Positions 16,249 through 25,796 of a DNA stretch of 44,952 nt are shown in pieces. Within the stretch, counting starts at the first letter, position 1, and each line of letters opens with the position of its first letter. The DNA is from Mycobacterium persicum (GTDB lineage Bacteria; Actinomycetota; Actinomycetes; Mycobacteriales; Mycobacteriaceae). The notes under the pieces are model-generated. The model was given only the letters and a program-made list of their open reading frames with translations, was not told where the DNA came from and ran no database searches. The position numbers and the translations under genes were made by a program. The DNA lies in NCBI RefSeq assembly GCF_002086675.1, contig NZ_MVIF01000039.1:1-44952 (forward strand), written 5' to 3'.

Positions 16249-16507
16249 GTCGGAAGGTGCGCTTGTCAGCCTTGATGCTGAAGTACTTCATCACGTACTT
16301 AAGGGGGTCGGCGCTTGCGTTACGGACGACCTGTAACGAGCAGTTGTGCACGGTCGGCGCCTGGTAATTCGCGATTTTCCGATCCCGGCGGTAGTTGTAG
16401 CGGCTGGTAGCGAAGCAGCTACGTGCCGGGCGCCGGAATCGAACGAGCCCGTCGCCCGGCTGATAGAGGACCTCCGGGATTTCAAGCCCTGAGCGGGGAT
16501 GACACAG
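16249..16507 (-). pseudogene. Out-of-frame N-terminal part of the HNH protein
   Basis: Reading leftward from a TAG at 16508-16510, this frame stays open for about 85 codons and looks like real protein: LEIPEVLYQPGDGLVRF, then FATSRYNYRRDRKIANYQ, then SADPLKYVMKYFSIKADKRT. Removing one base of the GG at 16252-16253 would join it to the HNH frame as ADKRTFDVENLGENITQLEE. No ATG occurs before codon 65, so the original start is probably lost next to the ychF stop. This supports a 5'-truncated and frameshifted gene, or an assembly indel. Confidence 0.55.
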
Positions 16508-16511
16508 CTAA

Positions 16512-17609
16512 CTATGCCTTCTTCTGCTGACCAGACGCCGCTTGGAACCGGAACTCCACCACGTCGCCGTCGGCCATCACGTAATCCTTGCCTTCGATCC
16601 GGACCTTGCCGGCCGCCTTGGCCGCCGCCATGGACCCGGCGGCAACCAGGTCGTCATAGGACACGATCTCGGCTTTGATGAAGCCCTTTTCGAAGTCGGA
16701 ATGGATCACGCCGGCCGCCTTGGGCGCGGTGTCGCCCTGATGGATCACCCAGGCCCGCGATTCCTTGGGTCCGGCGGTCAGAAAGGTCTGCAGCTTCAGG
16801 GTGTGAAACCCGGCCCGAGCCAGCGCGTCGAGACCGCGCTCAGTCTGCCCGATCGACTCCAGCAGCTCGGCGGCCGATTCGTCGTCGAGTTCGGCCAGCT
16901 CCGATTCGATGGCGGCATCCAAGAAGACGGCGTCGGCGGGCGCGACCAGCGCACGAAGCTCGGCGACCCGGGTGGCATCGGTCAGGACCGCCTCGTCGGC
17001 GTTGAACACGTACAGGAACGGTTTGGTGGTCAGCAGGTTCAGCTCGCGCAGCACCGAGGCGTCCACACCGGCGCCGAACAGCGTGGTGCCGCCGTTGAGC
17101 AGTTGCCGGGCGGCCAGTGCCGCGTCATAGACCGGCTTGCGCTCCTTGGTGGTGCGAGCTTCCTTCTCCAGCCTCGGCAGGGCACGGTCGAGAGTCTGCA
17201 GGTCGGCCAGGATCAGCTCGGTTTCGACGACCTCGATGTCGGATTGCGGGTCGACCCTGCCGGCCACGTGGGTCACGTCATCGTCGGCGAACACCCGCAC
17301 CACCTGACAGATGGCGTCGCATTCGCGGATGTGCGCGAGGAACTTGTTGCCCAGACCGGCCCCCTCCGATGCCCCTTTGACCAGGCCGGCGATATCGACG
17401 AAGGTCACGGGCGCGGGGACGATGCGCTCGGATCCGAAGAGCTCCGCCAGCTTGTCCAGGCGCGGATCCGGCAGCGAAACGACACCCTCGTTGGGCTCGA
17501 TGGTCGCGAACGGATAGTTGGCCGCGACCACGTCGTTGCGGGTCAGCGCGTTGAAGAGGGTCGACTTTCCGACATTGGGCAGACCCACGATTCCCAGGCT
17601 CAGGCTCAC
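16512..17609 (-). CDS. ychF: YchF/Obg-like ribosome-associated ATPase
   Basis: This 365-residue P-loop protein of the OBG group binds the ribosome and, in studied members, prefers ATP to GTP. The G1 loop is GLPNVGKST and the switch region is [13 protein letters not shown]3 is [10 protein letters not shown], and the G4 position carries NADE rather than NKxD, the YchF hallmark. A coiled-coil insert and a C-terminal TGS domain follow ([15 protein letters not shown] onward, ending near VEFRF). The start is GTG 17609 (MSLSLGIV). It corresponds to Rv1112; in M. tuberculosis the vapBC32 toxin-antitoxin genes lie just downstream, where the RelE/HNH patch lies here. Confidence 0.95.
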   Translation of the reverse strand: MSLSLGIVGLPNVGKSTLFNALTRNDVVAANYPFATIEPNEGVVSLPDPRLDKLAELFGSERIVPAPVTFVDIAGLVKGASEGAGLGNKFLAHIRECDAICQVVRVFADDDVTHVAGRVDPQSDIEVVETELILADLQTLDRALPRLEKEARTTKERKPVYDAALAARQLLNGGTTLFGAGVDASVLRELNLLTTKPFLYVFNADEAVLTDATRVAELRALVAPADAVFLDAAIESELAELDDESAAELLESIGQTERGLDALARAGFHTLKLQTFLTAGPKESRAWVIHQGDTAPKAAGVIHSDFEKGFIKAEIVSYDDLVAAGSMAAAKAAGKVRIEGKDYVMADGDVVEFRFQAASGQQKKA

Positions 17610-17890
17610 AGGGACCCAAGTGTAGGACGGCAGCGCCCCGGCACCCTGCCTGCCGTCCGGGCGTCACCGCTTATGACGTCGGTCACAGCGGCATCCCCCG
17701 TTCGTTGCGCCCCGGGTAAGCGGCGCGTCACGCTGCCACGGGCAAACTGTGGACTGACTCCGCCAAAGAGGCTCCTGGGGCAGATGTGACGGCTGCCCCG
17801 CGGGCGGCGCCATCGGCTGCGGATGGCACGCCGCCGGCCGCTGGCGAGGTGTTGACGAGCCTTCGGGCTCACAGCCGGTACGGTCTACAT

Positions 17891-19048
17891 GTGTCAGCGC
17901 AGCGGGCGAGTTCAGCGGTGGAGCCAAGTCACCGCTCCATCGTCCCCACCATCCCCGGGGTGCCCTGGTGGGGGGCCGTGCTGATAGCCGTCACAGCCAC
18001 CGCCGTGGGGTACGCGTTCGACGCCGGCCACAAAGAGTTGACGCACGTCTTCACCGGCTTTTACGTCGCCGGTTGCGTGACGGCGGTGCTGGCCGTGCGC
18101 CAATCGGGCTTGTTCACCGCGGTCATCCAGCCACCGCTGATCCTTTTCTTCGCGGTGCCCGGCGCCTACTGGCTGTTCCACGGGGGCAAGATCGGCAAAT
18201 TCAAAGATCTGCTGATCAATTGCGGTTATCCGCTTATCGAGCGCTTCCCGCACATGCTTGGTACCGCCGGTGGCGTGCTGCTGATCGGCCTGATCCGGTG
18301 GTACTTCGGCATGACCCAGCGCATCACCACAGCCGGGAAAGCCGGCGACGCCACGACGACAACCACCCGGCGAAAGTCTGCGATCAGCGGGTTGGCGGCC
18401 AAATTCAGCGGATGGCTCTCCCCCGGCGACACCACCGAGGAAGCTTCCGACCAGGGCGCACAGCCGGCCCGCACGACCGGCCGTACGTCCCGCAGCGGCC
18501 GGACCGCCCGGCGCACTGATCGGACCCGATCCCGGCATGCCCGAACGGCGGCGGATGGTCAGTCGGATCCAGGCGCCGAACGTCCGCGCCGCCGGCGTCC
18601 GGCGCCGGCACGCGATTATGACGCCGTCGCCGACCCGCCGCCTCGATCACGCCGCCGGCCGCGGCCTCAAGACGACCCCGAGCTACGCGCCCAGCCGCCG
18701 CGGGAGACGCGCCGAGATCCGCACACCCGCCGCAATCCCTACGAACGGCCCGCCCCACGCAGCAGCCGCTTCGATCCCTACGGCGCCTACGAGCCGCCCG
18801 AGCCGGCCGAGCCGGCCAACCGGTATGAGCGGCGCGGGACCCGGTACGAGCCCTATGAGCCGCCGCGGCGGCGCTCCGCCCCGGCCGGGCCAACCGGCGC
18901 CAACCCCACCCACCACCCGATCTCGCAGGTCCGTTACCGCGGCTCCGTCCCCTATGACGAGCCGCGCGACGAGTCGCCGCCTGATCGCCGGAATCGTTCC
19001 CGCACACCGCGCAGGCCCCAGTCTGACTCCTGGGAATACGACGTCTAA
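17891..19048 (+). CDS. DUF6542-type membrane protein with disordered basic tail (Rv1111c-like)
   Basis: This protein has four membrane segments in its first half (WWGAVLIAVTATAVGYAF, GFYVAGCVTAVLAV, LFTAVIQPPLILFFAVPGAY, GTAGGVLLIGLIRWYFGM). About 230 residues rich in Arg, Pro, Glu and Tyr follow, predicted to be disordered, with repeats such as RYEPYEPP, YERPAP and YGAYEPP. By position it is Rv1111c, whose family I recall as DUF6542. The tail may bind acidic partners or the envelope machinery; this is unproven. GTG 17891 is preferred because the core starts soon after; an in-frame ATG-like start at 17786 would add 35 residues. It diverges from ychF across about 280 bases. Confidence 0.75.
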   Translation: MSAQRASSAVEPSHRSIVPTIPGVPWWGAVLIAVTATAVGYAFDAGHKELTHVFTGFYVAGCVTAVLAVRQSGLFTAVIQPPLILFFAVPGAYWLFHGGKIGKFKDLLINCGYPLIERFPHMLGTAGGVLLIGLIRWYFGMTQRITTAGKAGDATTTTTRRKSAISGLAAKFSGWLSPGDTTEEASDQGAQPARTTGRTSRSGRTARRTDRTRSRHARTAADGQSDPGAERPRRRRPAPARDYDAVADPPPRSRRRPRPQDDPELRAQPPRETRRDPHTRRNPYERPAPRSSRFDPYGAYEPPEPAEPANRYERRGTRYEPYEPPRRRSAPAGPTGANPTHHPISQVRYRGSVPYDEPRDESPPDRRNRSRTPRRPQSDSWEYDV

Positions 19049-19060
19049 GACGGGCGGGGT

Positions 19061-20068
19061 TTACCGCGCCGACCGGATCTCCCGCGGCAGGGCGAATACC
19101 AGCGTCTCGTTGGCCGTGGTCACCGGCTGCACCATGTCGTAGCCCAATTCGGCCAGCCGTTCCAGCACGCCGCGCACCAGCACCTCGGGAACCGACGCCC
19201 CGGACGTGACACCAACCGTGGTGACGCCCACCAGCCATGTCGAGTCGATGTCGTCAGCCCAATCGACCAGGTGGGCGGTCTTGGCCCCGGCGCCCAGCGC
19301 CACCTCGACCAACCGCACCGAGTTCGACGAATTGCGGGAGCCGACGACAATCACCAGTTGGCACTCCGGCGCCATCGCCTTAACCGCCACCTGCCGGTTC
19401 TGGGTGGCGTAGCAGATGTCGTCGCTGGGCGGATCCTGCAGTTTGGGAAACCGCTCACGCAGTTTCTCGACGATCTCCATGGTCTCGTCGACCGACAGCG
19501 TGGTCTGCGACAGCCACACCACCTTGTTCTCGTCGCGCACGGTCACCTGGTCGACGGCTTGTACCCCGTCGACCAGCTGCACGTGGTCGGGCGCCTCCCC
19601 GGCGGTGCCGACAACTTCTTCGTGGCCCTCGTGACCGATCAGCAGGATGTCGTAATCGTCGCGGGCAAAGCGCCTGGCCTCGTTGTGCACCTTGGTGACC
19701 AGCGGACAGGTGGCATCGATGGTCTGCAGGTTGCGTTCGGCCGCGGCCGCATAGACCGTGGGCGCCACCCCGTGCGCGGAGAACACCACAATGGCTCCCT
19801 CGGGAACCTGGTCAGTCTCCTCGACGAACACCGCACCGGCTGCGGCCAGCGTGTCGACCACATGGCGGTTGTGCACGATCTCATGCCGCACGTAGACGGG
19901 AGCGCCGTGCTTTTCCAGTGCGCGTTCAACCGTCTCGACGGCTCGATCCACACCTGCGCAGTAACCCCTCGGCTCGGCCAACAGCACCCGCTTGCGGGTT
20001 GGGGCGTGGGTTAGCGAGCCCGCCGACCTCGACGCACCGGGAATCCCCATATCGACAGTCGGCACCAT
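19061..20068 (-). CDS. ispH: 4-hydroxy-3-methylbut-2-enyl diphosphate reductase
   Basis: This 335-residue [4Fe-4S] enzyme (LytB) catalyses the last step of the MEP isoprenoid pathway, making IPP and DMAPP from HMBPP. The three cluster Cys are in [23 protein letters not shown] and [10 protein letters not shown]. Substrate His residues are visible in VRHEIVHN and SAHGVAP, and the catalytic Glu region is [13 protein letters not shown] 20068 ([11 protein letters not shown]) is chosen; ATG 20050 is an alternative. It is the counterpart of M. tuberculosis lytB2 (Rv1110) and diverges from the Rv1109c-like gene across 107 bases. Confidence 0.95.
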   Translation of the reverse strand: MVPTVDMGIPGASRSAGSLTHAPTRKRVLLAEPRGYCAGVDRAVETVERALEKHGAPVYVRHEIVHNRHVVDTLAAAGAVFVEETDQVPEGAIVVFSAHGVAPTVYAAAAERNLQTIDATCPLVTKVHNEARRFARDDYDILLIGHEGHEEVVGTAGEAPDHVQLVDGVQAVDQVTVRDENKVVWLSQTTLSVDETMEIVEKLRERFPKLQDPPSDDICYATQNRQVAVKAMAPECQLVIVVGSRNSSNSVRLVEVALGAGAKTAHLVDWADDIDSTWLVGVTTVGVTSGASVPEVLVRGVLERLAELGYDMVQPVTTANETLVFALPREIRSAR

Positions 20069-20175
20069 GCATCCAGGGTACTTTCCGCCCGCCGGCCGCG
20101 ACACAGCCATGACACAACCCCGCCTCATCGCCGCCCCGCTTGGAGTTAGCCGCCGCTTGAGGCAGTCTTGGACCC

Positions 20176-20799
20176 ATGGCTACTGCACCGTATGGGGTTC
20201 GGCTACTGGTCGGCGCGGCGACAGTCGCCGTCGAGGAGACGATCAAACTGCCGCGCACCATTCTCATGTACCCGATGACGCTGATCAGTCAGGCCGCGCA
20301 CCTGGTCATGCGGTTTCAACAGAACCTTGCCGAGCTGGTCATCAAGGGCGACAGCACATTGGAGACGCTGTTCCCGCCGAAGGACGAGCAGCCGGAATGG
20401 GCGACCTTCGACGAGGACCAGCTCGACGCCGGCGATGGCTGGGACGGGTCTTTCACGGCGTTGCCGGGCGCCGACGCCGCCGGCGCCGACCGTCGGTCCG
20501 CGGGACGGTTCGCGCTGTATTCGGTGTCCGACCCGGATGAGTCCGGGGCCGCCGATTCCCCGACCAAGCCGATACCGGCCAGACAACCGAACACGTCGTC
20601 GAATTCGGCGGTCCCGGCACCCGCGATCGCGAGTGAACTCGACTATCCGTCGCTGACCCTGGCCCAGCTGCGGGCCCGGCTGCCATCGCTGGATGTCAAC
20701 GATCTCGAAGCTCTGCTGGCCTACGAGCAGGCCACCAAGGCGCGCGCCCCGTTCCAGACGCTGCTGGCCAACAGGATCACCCGCGCGACCGCCAAGTGA
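20176..20799 (+). CDS. Rv1109c-like protein, possibly lipid-droplet associated
   Basis: This 207-residue mycobacterial protein starts [21 protein letters not shown] long amphipathic or hydrophobic N-terminal helix region ([20 protein letters not shown]) is followed by an acidic, Gly/Pro-rich linker of about 90 residues and a C-terminal helical block ([20 protein letters not shown], then [19 protein letters not shown]). I recall members being annotated as lipid droplet-associated; the hydrophobic N-terminal half fits that, but the sequence does not prove it. Its stop overlaps the xseA start in a GTGA quartet, so it is cotranscribed with xseA and xseB. Confidence 0.75.
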   Translation: MATAPYGVRLLVGAATVAVEETIKLPRTILMYPMTLISQAAHLVMRFQQNLAELVIKGDSTLETLFPPKDEQPEWATFDEDQLDAGDGWDGSFTALPGADAAGADRRSAGRFALYSVSDPDESGAADSPTKPIPARQPNTSSNSAVPAPAIASELDYPSLTLAQLRARLPSLDVNDLEALLAYEQATKARAPFQTLLANRITRATAK

Positions 20800-22043
20800 C
20801 CCGAACTTCCGAGGCGAACTCGGCCGAGAATCCGTTCCCGGTCCGCGCGGTAGCCATCCGGGTCGCGAGCTGGATCGATCGACTGGGCACGGTCTGGGTC
20901 GAGGGGCAACTGGCCCAGATCACGATGCGGCCGAACTCCAAGACGGTGTTCATGGTGCTGCGCGACCCGGCAGCCGACATGTCGCTGAACGTCACCTGCC
21001 CCCGTGACCTGATACTGGGTGCACCGGTGAAACTGACCGAGGGCACCCAGGTGGTGGTCTGCGGCAAGCCGTCGTTCTACACCGGGCGCGGCACATTCTC
21101 GTTGCGGCTCAGTGAGATTCGGGCCGTCGGCATCGGCGAGTTGCTGGCGCGCATCGAACGGTTACGCCGGCTCCTGGACGCCGAGGGCCTCTTCGACCCG
21201 CGGCTTAAGCGCCCAATCCCGTTCTTACCCAACATGATTGGGCTGATCACCGGCCGGGCGAGCGCGGCCGAGCGGGACGTGACGACGGTGGCCGCCGCGC
21301 GCTGGCCCGCGGTGCGGTTCGCGGTGCGCAACACCGCCGTGCAGGGACCCAGTGCCGTCGTGCAGATCGTCGAGGCGCTGCGCGAATTGGATCGCCACCT
21401 CGAGGTCGACGTGATCGTGCTGGCCCGCGGCGGCGGCAGCGTCGAGGACCTGCTGCCGTTCTCCGACGAGACGCTGTGCCGCGCGATTTCGGCCTGCCGC
21501 ACACCGGTGATCAGTGCGGTCGGTCACGAACCCGACAACCCGATCTGTGACCTGGTCGCCGATCTGCGGGCCGCCACCCCCACCGACGCGGCCAAGAAAG
21601 TCGTCCCCGATACCGCAGCCGAGCAGCGGTTGATCGTCGACCTGCGCCGGCGCCGCGCCCCAGCGCTGCGCAACTGGGTCTCTCGTGAGGAGCGGGCACT
21701 GGCCCACCTGCGCAACCGCCCGGTGCTGGCCGACCCGCTGAAGGCGCTCACCGCGCGCCACGACGAAATTCAGCGGACCCGCTCCGCAGTTCGCCGCGAC
21801 ATCAACCGGTTGATCGCTGCCGAGACCGAACGGGTCGGCCACCTGTCGGCGCGATTGACCACGCTGGGACCGGCGGCCACACTCGCCCGCGGCTATGCCG
21901 TCGTGCAAAGACTTTCGGCCGCCGGACAACCGACGGGGGTGCTGCGGTCGGTCCACGACGCGCCGGCGGGCACCAGGCTGCGGGTGCGGGTTGCCGACGG
22001 CGCCCTTGCGGCGCTCAGTGAAGGACATACCGATGGCTGCTGA
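20796..22043 (+). CDS. xseA: Exodeoxyribonuclease VII large subunit
   Basis: This 415-residue catalytic subunit degrades single-stranded DNA in both directions with XseB. The N-terminal OB fold runs about residues 10-110 ([20 protein letters not shown]). The nuclease domain follows with [19 protein letters not shown], then [20 protein letters not shown] and [21 protein letters not shown], the conserved GRGGGS-E-DL and GHE-D-D blocks. A long helical stalk with Arg-rich heptads forms the XseB-binding region. The start GTG 20796 overlaps the upstream stop, and the end overlaps xseB by 11 bases. It corresponds to Rv1108c. Confidence 0.96.
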   Translation: MTRTSEANSAENPFPVRAVAIRVASWIDRLGTVWVEGQLAQITMRPNSKTVFMVLRDPAADMSLNVTCPRDLILGAPVKLTEGTQVVVCGKPSFYTGRGTFSLRLSEIRAVGIGELLARIERLRRLLDAEGLFDPRLKRPIPFLPNMIGLITGRASAAERDVTTVAAARWPAVRFAVRNTAVQGPSAVVQIVEALRELDRHLEVDVIVLARGGGSVEDLLPFSDETLCRAISACRTPVISAVGHEPDNPICDLVADLRAATPTDAAKKVVPDTAAEQRLIVDLRRRRAPALRNWVSREERALAHLRNRPVLADPLKALTARHDEIQRTRSAVRRDINRLIAAETERVGHLSARLTTLGPAATLARGYAVVQRLSAAGQPTGVLRSVHDAPAGTRLRVRVADGALAALSEGHTDGC

Positions 22044-22290
22044 CGAAAACCACGAAAACCACGACGGGAACGGCTCTATTACACCCATTAGTCAGCTCGG
22101 CTATGAAGCGTGCCGGGACGAGCTGATCGAGGTCGTGCGACTGCTGGAACAGGGCGGCCTGGACCTCGATACGTCGCTGAAGCTCTGGGAAAGAGGCGAG
22201 CAACTTGCGAAAAGATGTGAGGAGCACTTAGCTGGCGCCCGGAAACGGGTGACCGATGCGCTGGCGGCCGGCGGCGCTTCCGAGAACTGA
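22033..22290 (+). CDS. xseB: Exodeoxyribonuclease VII small subunit
   Basis: This 85-residue helical protein binds the stalk of XseA. The family core is visible: [20 protein letters not shown], then [20 protein letters not shown] and [18 protein letters not shown] 22033 has GAAGGA about seven bases upstream within the end of xseA, so translation is coupled. It corresponds to Rv1107c. Confidence 0.95.
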   Translation: MAADENHENHDGNGSITPISQLGYEACRDELIEVVRLLEQGGLDLDTSLKLWERGEQLAKRCEEHLAGARKRVTDALAAGGASEN

Positions 22291-22337
22291 CGCACACCGA
22301 CCTGCGCCGGTTTAACTGGCCAATCCGTATTCCAAAC

Positions 22338-22351
22338 TGGAACACGTTTTA
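22338..22351. promoter_or_regulatory. KstR-type operator
   Basis: TGGAACACGTTTTA matches every fixed position of the KstR consensus TnnAACnnGTTnnA, the site of the TetR-type repressor of the mycobacterial cholesterol regulon. It ends three bases before the first ATG of the 3-beta-hydroxysteroid dehydrogenase gene. It overlaps a second inverted repeat, TTCCA-AAC-TGGAA (22330-22342). A repressor here would block either a leaderless start at 22355 or initiation from the xseB side. Confidence 0.7.
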
Positions 22352-22354
22352 GTT

Positions 22355-23476
22355 ATGCTTCGCCGCATGGGTGATGCATCGTTGACAACTGAACTCGGCC
22401 GCGTCCTGGTAACCGGCGGCTCAGGCTTCGTCGGGGCCAACATGGTTACCACGCTGCTGGAGCGGGGATACCAGGTGCGTTCCTTCGACCGCGCGCCGTC
22501 GCCGTTGCCTCCACACCCGAGCCTCGAGGTGCTGCAGGGTGATATCACCGACGCATCTACCTGCGCCACCGCAGTTGACGACATCGACACGATTTTCCAC
22601 ACCGCGGCCATCATCGAACTGATGGGCGGCGCATCGGTGACCGACGAATACCGCAAACGCAGCTTCGCGGTCAACGTCGGCGGCACCGAGAACCTGGTGT
22701 ACGGCGCGCAGCGTGCGGGGGTGCAGCGGTTCGTCTACACCTCGTCCAACAGCGTGGTGATGGGCGGTCAGAACATCGCCGGCGGTGACGAGACGATGCC
22801 CTACACCAGCCGGTTCAACGACCTCTACACCGAGACGAAGGTAGCCGCCGAGCGATTCGTGTTGTCGCAGAACGGCGTTGACGGTATGCTCACGTGCGCT
22901 ATCCGGCCCAGCGGCATCTGGGGCCGCGGCGATCAGACGATGTTCCGCAAGCTGTTCGAAAGCGTGGTCAAGGGCCAGGTCAAGGTGCTGGTCGGCCGCA
23001 AATCGGCCCGGCTGGACAACTCATACGTGGACAACCTGATTCACGGTTTTATTCTGGCCGCGCAGCACTTGGTCCCCGGGGGCACGGCTCCCGGGCAAGC
23101 GTACTTCATCAACGACGCCGAGCCAATCAACATGTTCGAGTTCGCCCGGCCGGTCGTCACCGCGTGCGGCGAAAGTTGGCCGCGGATAAGGGTATCCGGC
23201 CGCCTGGTGCGCGACCTGATGTCAGCGTGGCAGTGGCTGCACTTCCGGTTCGGGCTGCCGAAGCCGCCACTGGAACCCCTTGCGGTGGAACGGCTTTACC
23301 TTGACAACTACTTTTCGATCGCCAAGGCCGAGCGCGATCTCGGCTACCATCCGCTGTTTACCACCGAGCAGGCCATAGCCGAATGTCTCCCCTACTACAA
23401 GGATCTTTTCGAGCAGGTCAAGGCGGCGGCCAAGCCCCATCTGGTGTCGGTCGTCGACGCAGCACCGCCGGAATAG
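22355..23476 (+). CDS. hsd: 3-beta-hydroxysteroid dehydrogenase/isomerase (cholesterol oxidising)
   Basis: This 373-residue enzyme of the extended SDR family should convert cholesterol to cholest-4-en-3-one, the first step of sterol breakdown. The NAD fold is VLVTGGSGFVGAN, with SFDRAPS after the second strand. The catalytic Tyr and Lys are in DLYTETKVAAERF, with a Ser in YTSSNSVVMGG upstream. The family block KSARLDNSYVDNLIHGF and the C-terminal LYLDNYFSIAKAERDLGY are present. It closely resembles Rv1106c, including the MLRRMGDASLTTELGRVLV start; ATG 22367 is an alternative start. The operator at 22338-22351 suggests control by KstR and sterols. A hydrophobic segment near residue 280 may anchor it to the membrane. 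Confidence 0.93.
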   Translation: MLRRMGDASLTTELGRVLVTGGSGFVGANMVTTLLERGYQVRSFDRAPSPLPPHPSLEVLQGDITDASTCATAVDDIDTIFHTAAIIELMGGASVTDEYRKRSFAVNVGGTENLVYGAQRAGVQRFVYTSSNSVVMGGQNIAGGDETMPYTSRFNDLYTETKVAAERFVLSQNGVDGMLTCAIRPSGIWGRGDQTMFRKLFESVVKGQVKVLVGRKSARLDNSYVDNLIHGFILAAQHLVPGGTAPGQAYFINDAEPINMFEFARPVVTACGESWPRIRVSGRLVRDLMSAWQWLHFRFGLPKPPLEPLAVERLYLDNYFSIAKAERDLGYHPLFTTEQAIAECLPYYKDLFEQVKAAAKPHLVSVVDAAPPE

Positions 23477-23560
23477 CGCGCGCCCCAGCTAGAACGGCGG
23501 AGGATCGGCGGCCATCCGACTTCGTTGATGCCGCGCTCCCAGCCGATCCGCGCTACCGTG

Positions 23561-24592
23561 CTAATGCGCAACGAACCTTTCGATGTCATCAGCCGGTTGC
23601 TCGCTTGAGTAAGCGGTGGGCGACGCTGACGCGGAGTAGAACGGCGTGACACCGTGCTTGCCATGCCTCCCAAACAGCATGCCCCCCTGGCCCCCGGCAC
23701 CTCCGGTGCCACCATTCGCACCATTGCCACCGTTGCCGCCATTGCCGAACAGGTGAGCGTCGCCACCCTTGCCGCCATTGCCGCCGAGACTGCCGTGACC
23801 GCCGCCCGGACTGCCGTTGCCGCCGTCGCCACCGTTGCCAAGAATCAGCCCACCGTCGCCGCCGTTTCCACCCGAGCCGCCGCGTACACCGTCGCCGACA
23901 CTCTTGCCGCCGTCGCCCCCGGCGCCTCCGTTGCCGAATAGTCCGGCCGCTCCGCCGTTTCCGCCGGCCCCACCGCGGCCGCTGGCGATAGTCGCGGCTC
24001 CGGCTCCACCGGCTCCGCCGGCGCCACCGTTGCCGACCAGTAGTCCGCCGTGGCCGCCGTTGCCGCCGTTGGCGCCGGTTCCGCCGGCTCCGCCGTTGCC
24101 CCCGTGACCGAAGAGTCCGGCCGCTCCGCCGTTGCCCCCGTTGTGGCCGGCGGCGCCTGATCCGCCGTTGCCGCCGTTGCCCCACAGCCAGCCGCCGGCG
24201 CCACCGTTTTGTCCGGTGCCGTTGAGCCCGTTGGCGCCGTTACCGATCATCGGGCGCCCCACAAGCCATTCGCTGTCCGCGTTGGCGGTGTTGATCGCAT
24301 TGTGAGCGGCGTTGTCGATCTCGGTGATCCAGTATTTCTCGGTGCTGCCGTTGAGCAGGTCGACAAACTGCCGGTGAAGCCATTCGTAGTCGCGGCTGAG
24401 CGCCTGCCAGGTGAGGCCTTGGCGGGTCAGCACGGTGGCCATCGCTGCCGATACCTCGTCGGCGCCGGCCGGTAGCAGCGCGGTGGTCGGGGTGGCCGCG
24501 GCGGCGCTGGCTTGGCTAAATACCGTACCGACATTTGCCAGATCGGTTGCCGCACAGTGCAATGCCTGCGGCTCGATGGTCACAAATGACAT
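23561..24592 (-). CDS. PE_PGRS family protein
   Basis: This 343-residue protein has an N-terminal PE domain ([20 protein letters not shown] onward, about 95 residues, with the WxxxYxxx-like helix end) and a linker with the [14 protein letters not shown] block. About 200 residues of Gly-Gly-Ala/Gly-Gly-Asn repeats follow (GNGGNGG, GAGGAGG), then a short unique tail ([17 protein letters not shown]). PE_PGRS proteins are exported by ESX-5 to the mycobacterial surface. The ribosome site AGGAGG (24599-24604) is ideal. It follows a PPE pseudogene in the same direction, a decayed relic of the usual PE/PPE pairing. Its presence supports a slow-growing species. Confidence 0.95.
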   Translation of the reverse strand: MSFVTIEPQALHCAATDLANVGTVFSQASAAAATPTTALLPAGADEVSAAMATVLTRQGLTWQALSRDYEWLHRQFVDLLNGSTEKYWITEIDNAAHNAINTANADSEWLVGRPMIGNGANGLNGTGQNGGAGGWLWGNGGNGGSGAAGHNGGNGGAAGLFGHGGNGGAGGTGANGGNGGHGGLLVGNGGAGGAGGAGAATIASGRGGAGGNGGAAGLFGNGGAGGDGGKSVGDGVRGGSGGNGGDGGLILGNGGDGGNGSPGGGHGSLGGNGGKGGDAHLFGNGGNGGNGANGGTGGAGGQGGMLFGRHGKHGVTPFYSASASPTAYSSEQPADDIERFVAH

Positions 24593-24652
24593 AGCTGGTC
24601 CTCCTAAGATCTACCAATGCCGGTGCCGGGCGTGTATTCGGGTGGGGTGCTG

Positions 24653-24858
24653 CTATCTGACGCCGGTTCGCGCCCTGGCGTGGTAGCCGATCATCGCGGC
24701 GACATCTTGGGCCCACATCTCGGCGTACACACTTTCGGTCGTCGCGATCGCCGCCGCGTTGCGGCCCAAAAATTCGTGGCCACCAAGCCCGACCCCGCAC
24801 CCGAATACATCCGCGCCGAATTAACCTCCGGCGGCAAGCACGAAAACTGAACCAACAT
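24653..24858 (-). pseudogene. PPE pseudogene with internal deletion and frameshift
   Basis: From ATG 24858, after the ribosome site GGAGGGA, the frame reads [20 protein letters not shown], then AGSG, a PPE N-terminus. It then jumps directly to LVATNF, a PPE motif normally about 80 residues further on. One base later in frame the text continues as [20 protein letters not shown], then [13 protein letters not shown], the next conserved PPE block, ending at TAG 24653-24655. The shift falls in a run of five A's (24768-24772) where six would keep the frame. Two separate lesions, an in-frame deletion and a one-base loss, therefore inactivate the gene. Confidence 0.8.
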
Positions 24859-25796
24859 TCCCACTCCCTCCACCGGCGATACATGGCCTTCATGAAAATC
24901 AAACTAGTCATACTGAAACCATCAAAGAGTTCGACGTTGACCACCTTGATTGGCCCAAATTCGATTGGGCAGGTTACATTCGGATCCATGAGGTCTACTT
25001 CGCCGATGCGTCACACATTCACCCACGCGTAGCGGCCCACTACCGGCCGGAAGAAAAAGCCGAAATACGCCACGATTGAGGTGCTGCCGCCGGCAACTCG
25101 AATCACATATCCCCCACGGGTCCAGATGATTGGCCAGCAATGCCGCGAACAGGCTCTGGTTTGATTTCGGCACATTTTGCATTGTTTGCACTTAGCGGCG
25201 ACTAGCCTCCTGCCGGAAGGATCGTCCCGCGGCTGATCCACGATATCAAACGAAAAAAACGATCAACCAATAACCAGCATTTATAGATACAGGGAAGTTT
25301 TCTGGCCGGTATGTGAATCGGTATTGACCCAGCCAGGGCGAACCGCAAATCACCGATCGCGGCCAGCGAAAAGTGCGGGCCAAGAAACGACCGGCCGAAA
25401 ATTCCGGGCCCGTTTGCACCGCGTTCTCTCGGTTCGGTGGAGTGGCCGGACTGCTTCGGCGTCGGCTACGCGTGGGAACCGTTGACTTGAACCCGCACTA
25501 CCGGGTGCCCTACCCGCAGGCGATGCCCAGCCAGGAAACCACTCCGGTCGGGGGCATTCCCAGCACCCGAGGGCATGACGTGCCGATGTTCGAGATTGCC
25601 GGCGTGCGGCGACGGCCAACCCCCCACGTCATGAATTGCCTATGAAGCCCGATTCACGCAGCCAGGCACCGGTCAAGGCCCCGGTAGTGTAGATGGTAAA
25701 TATTTCGCCCAAGTAAATATCGCGTGTCATGTAGCGGCAGCGCCCTCATCCATCGGGGCATCGAGAACAGTGAGGTTGTGGTGGAGGTGAGCCCAG
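24859..25796. other. Long intergenic stretch, AT-rich in the middle
   Basis: No convincing gene is visible in these 938 bases. Short open frames on both strands lack ribosome sites, domains and codon character. The stretch 25230-25320 is strongly AT-rich for this genome, with runs such as AAACGAAAAAAACGA, and could be horizontally acquired or a regulatory region. The last 60 bases hold the ribosome site of the DUF4189 gene. The composition change marks the boundary between the conserved block and the catabolic island. Confidence 0.5.

Noticed and set aside
16542..17789. 415-codon frame opposite ychF
   Set aside because: Antisense shadow; all GTPase-like motifs are on the minus strand.
23600..24240. 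Short tandem repeats as a CRISPR array
   Set aside because: They are the Gly-Gly-X codons of the PE_PGRS gene, with no spacers or constant repeat length.
25373..25645. 90-codon plus-strand frame in the long gap
   Set aside because: No ribosome site, no recognisable pattern, and similar frames occur on the other strand.
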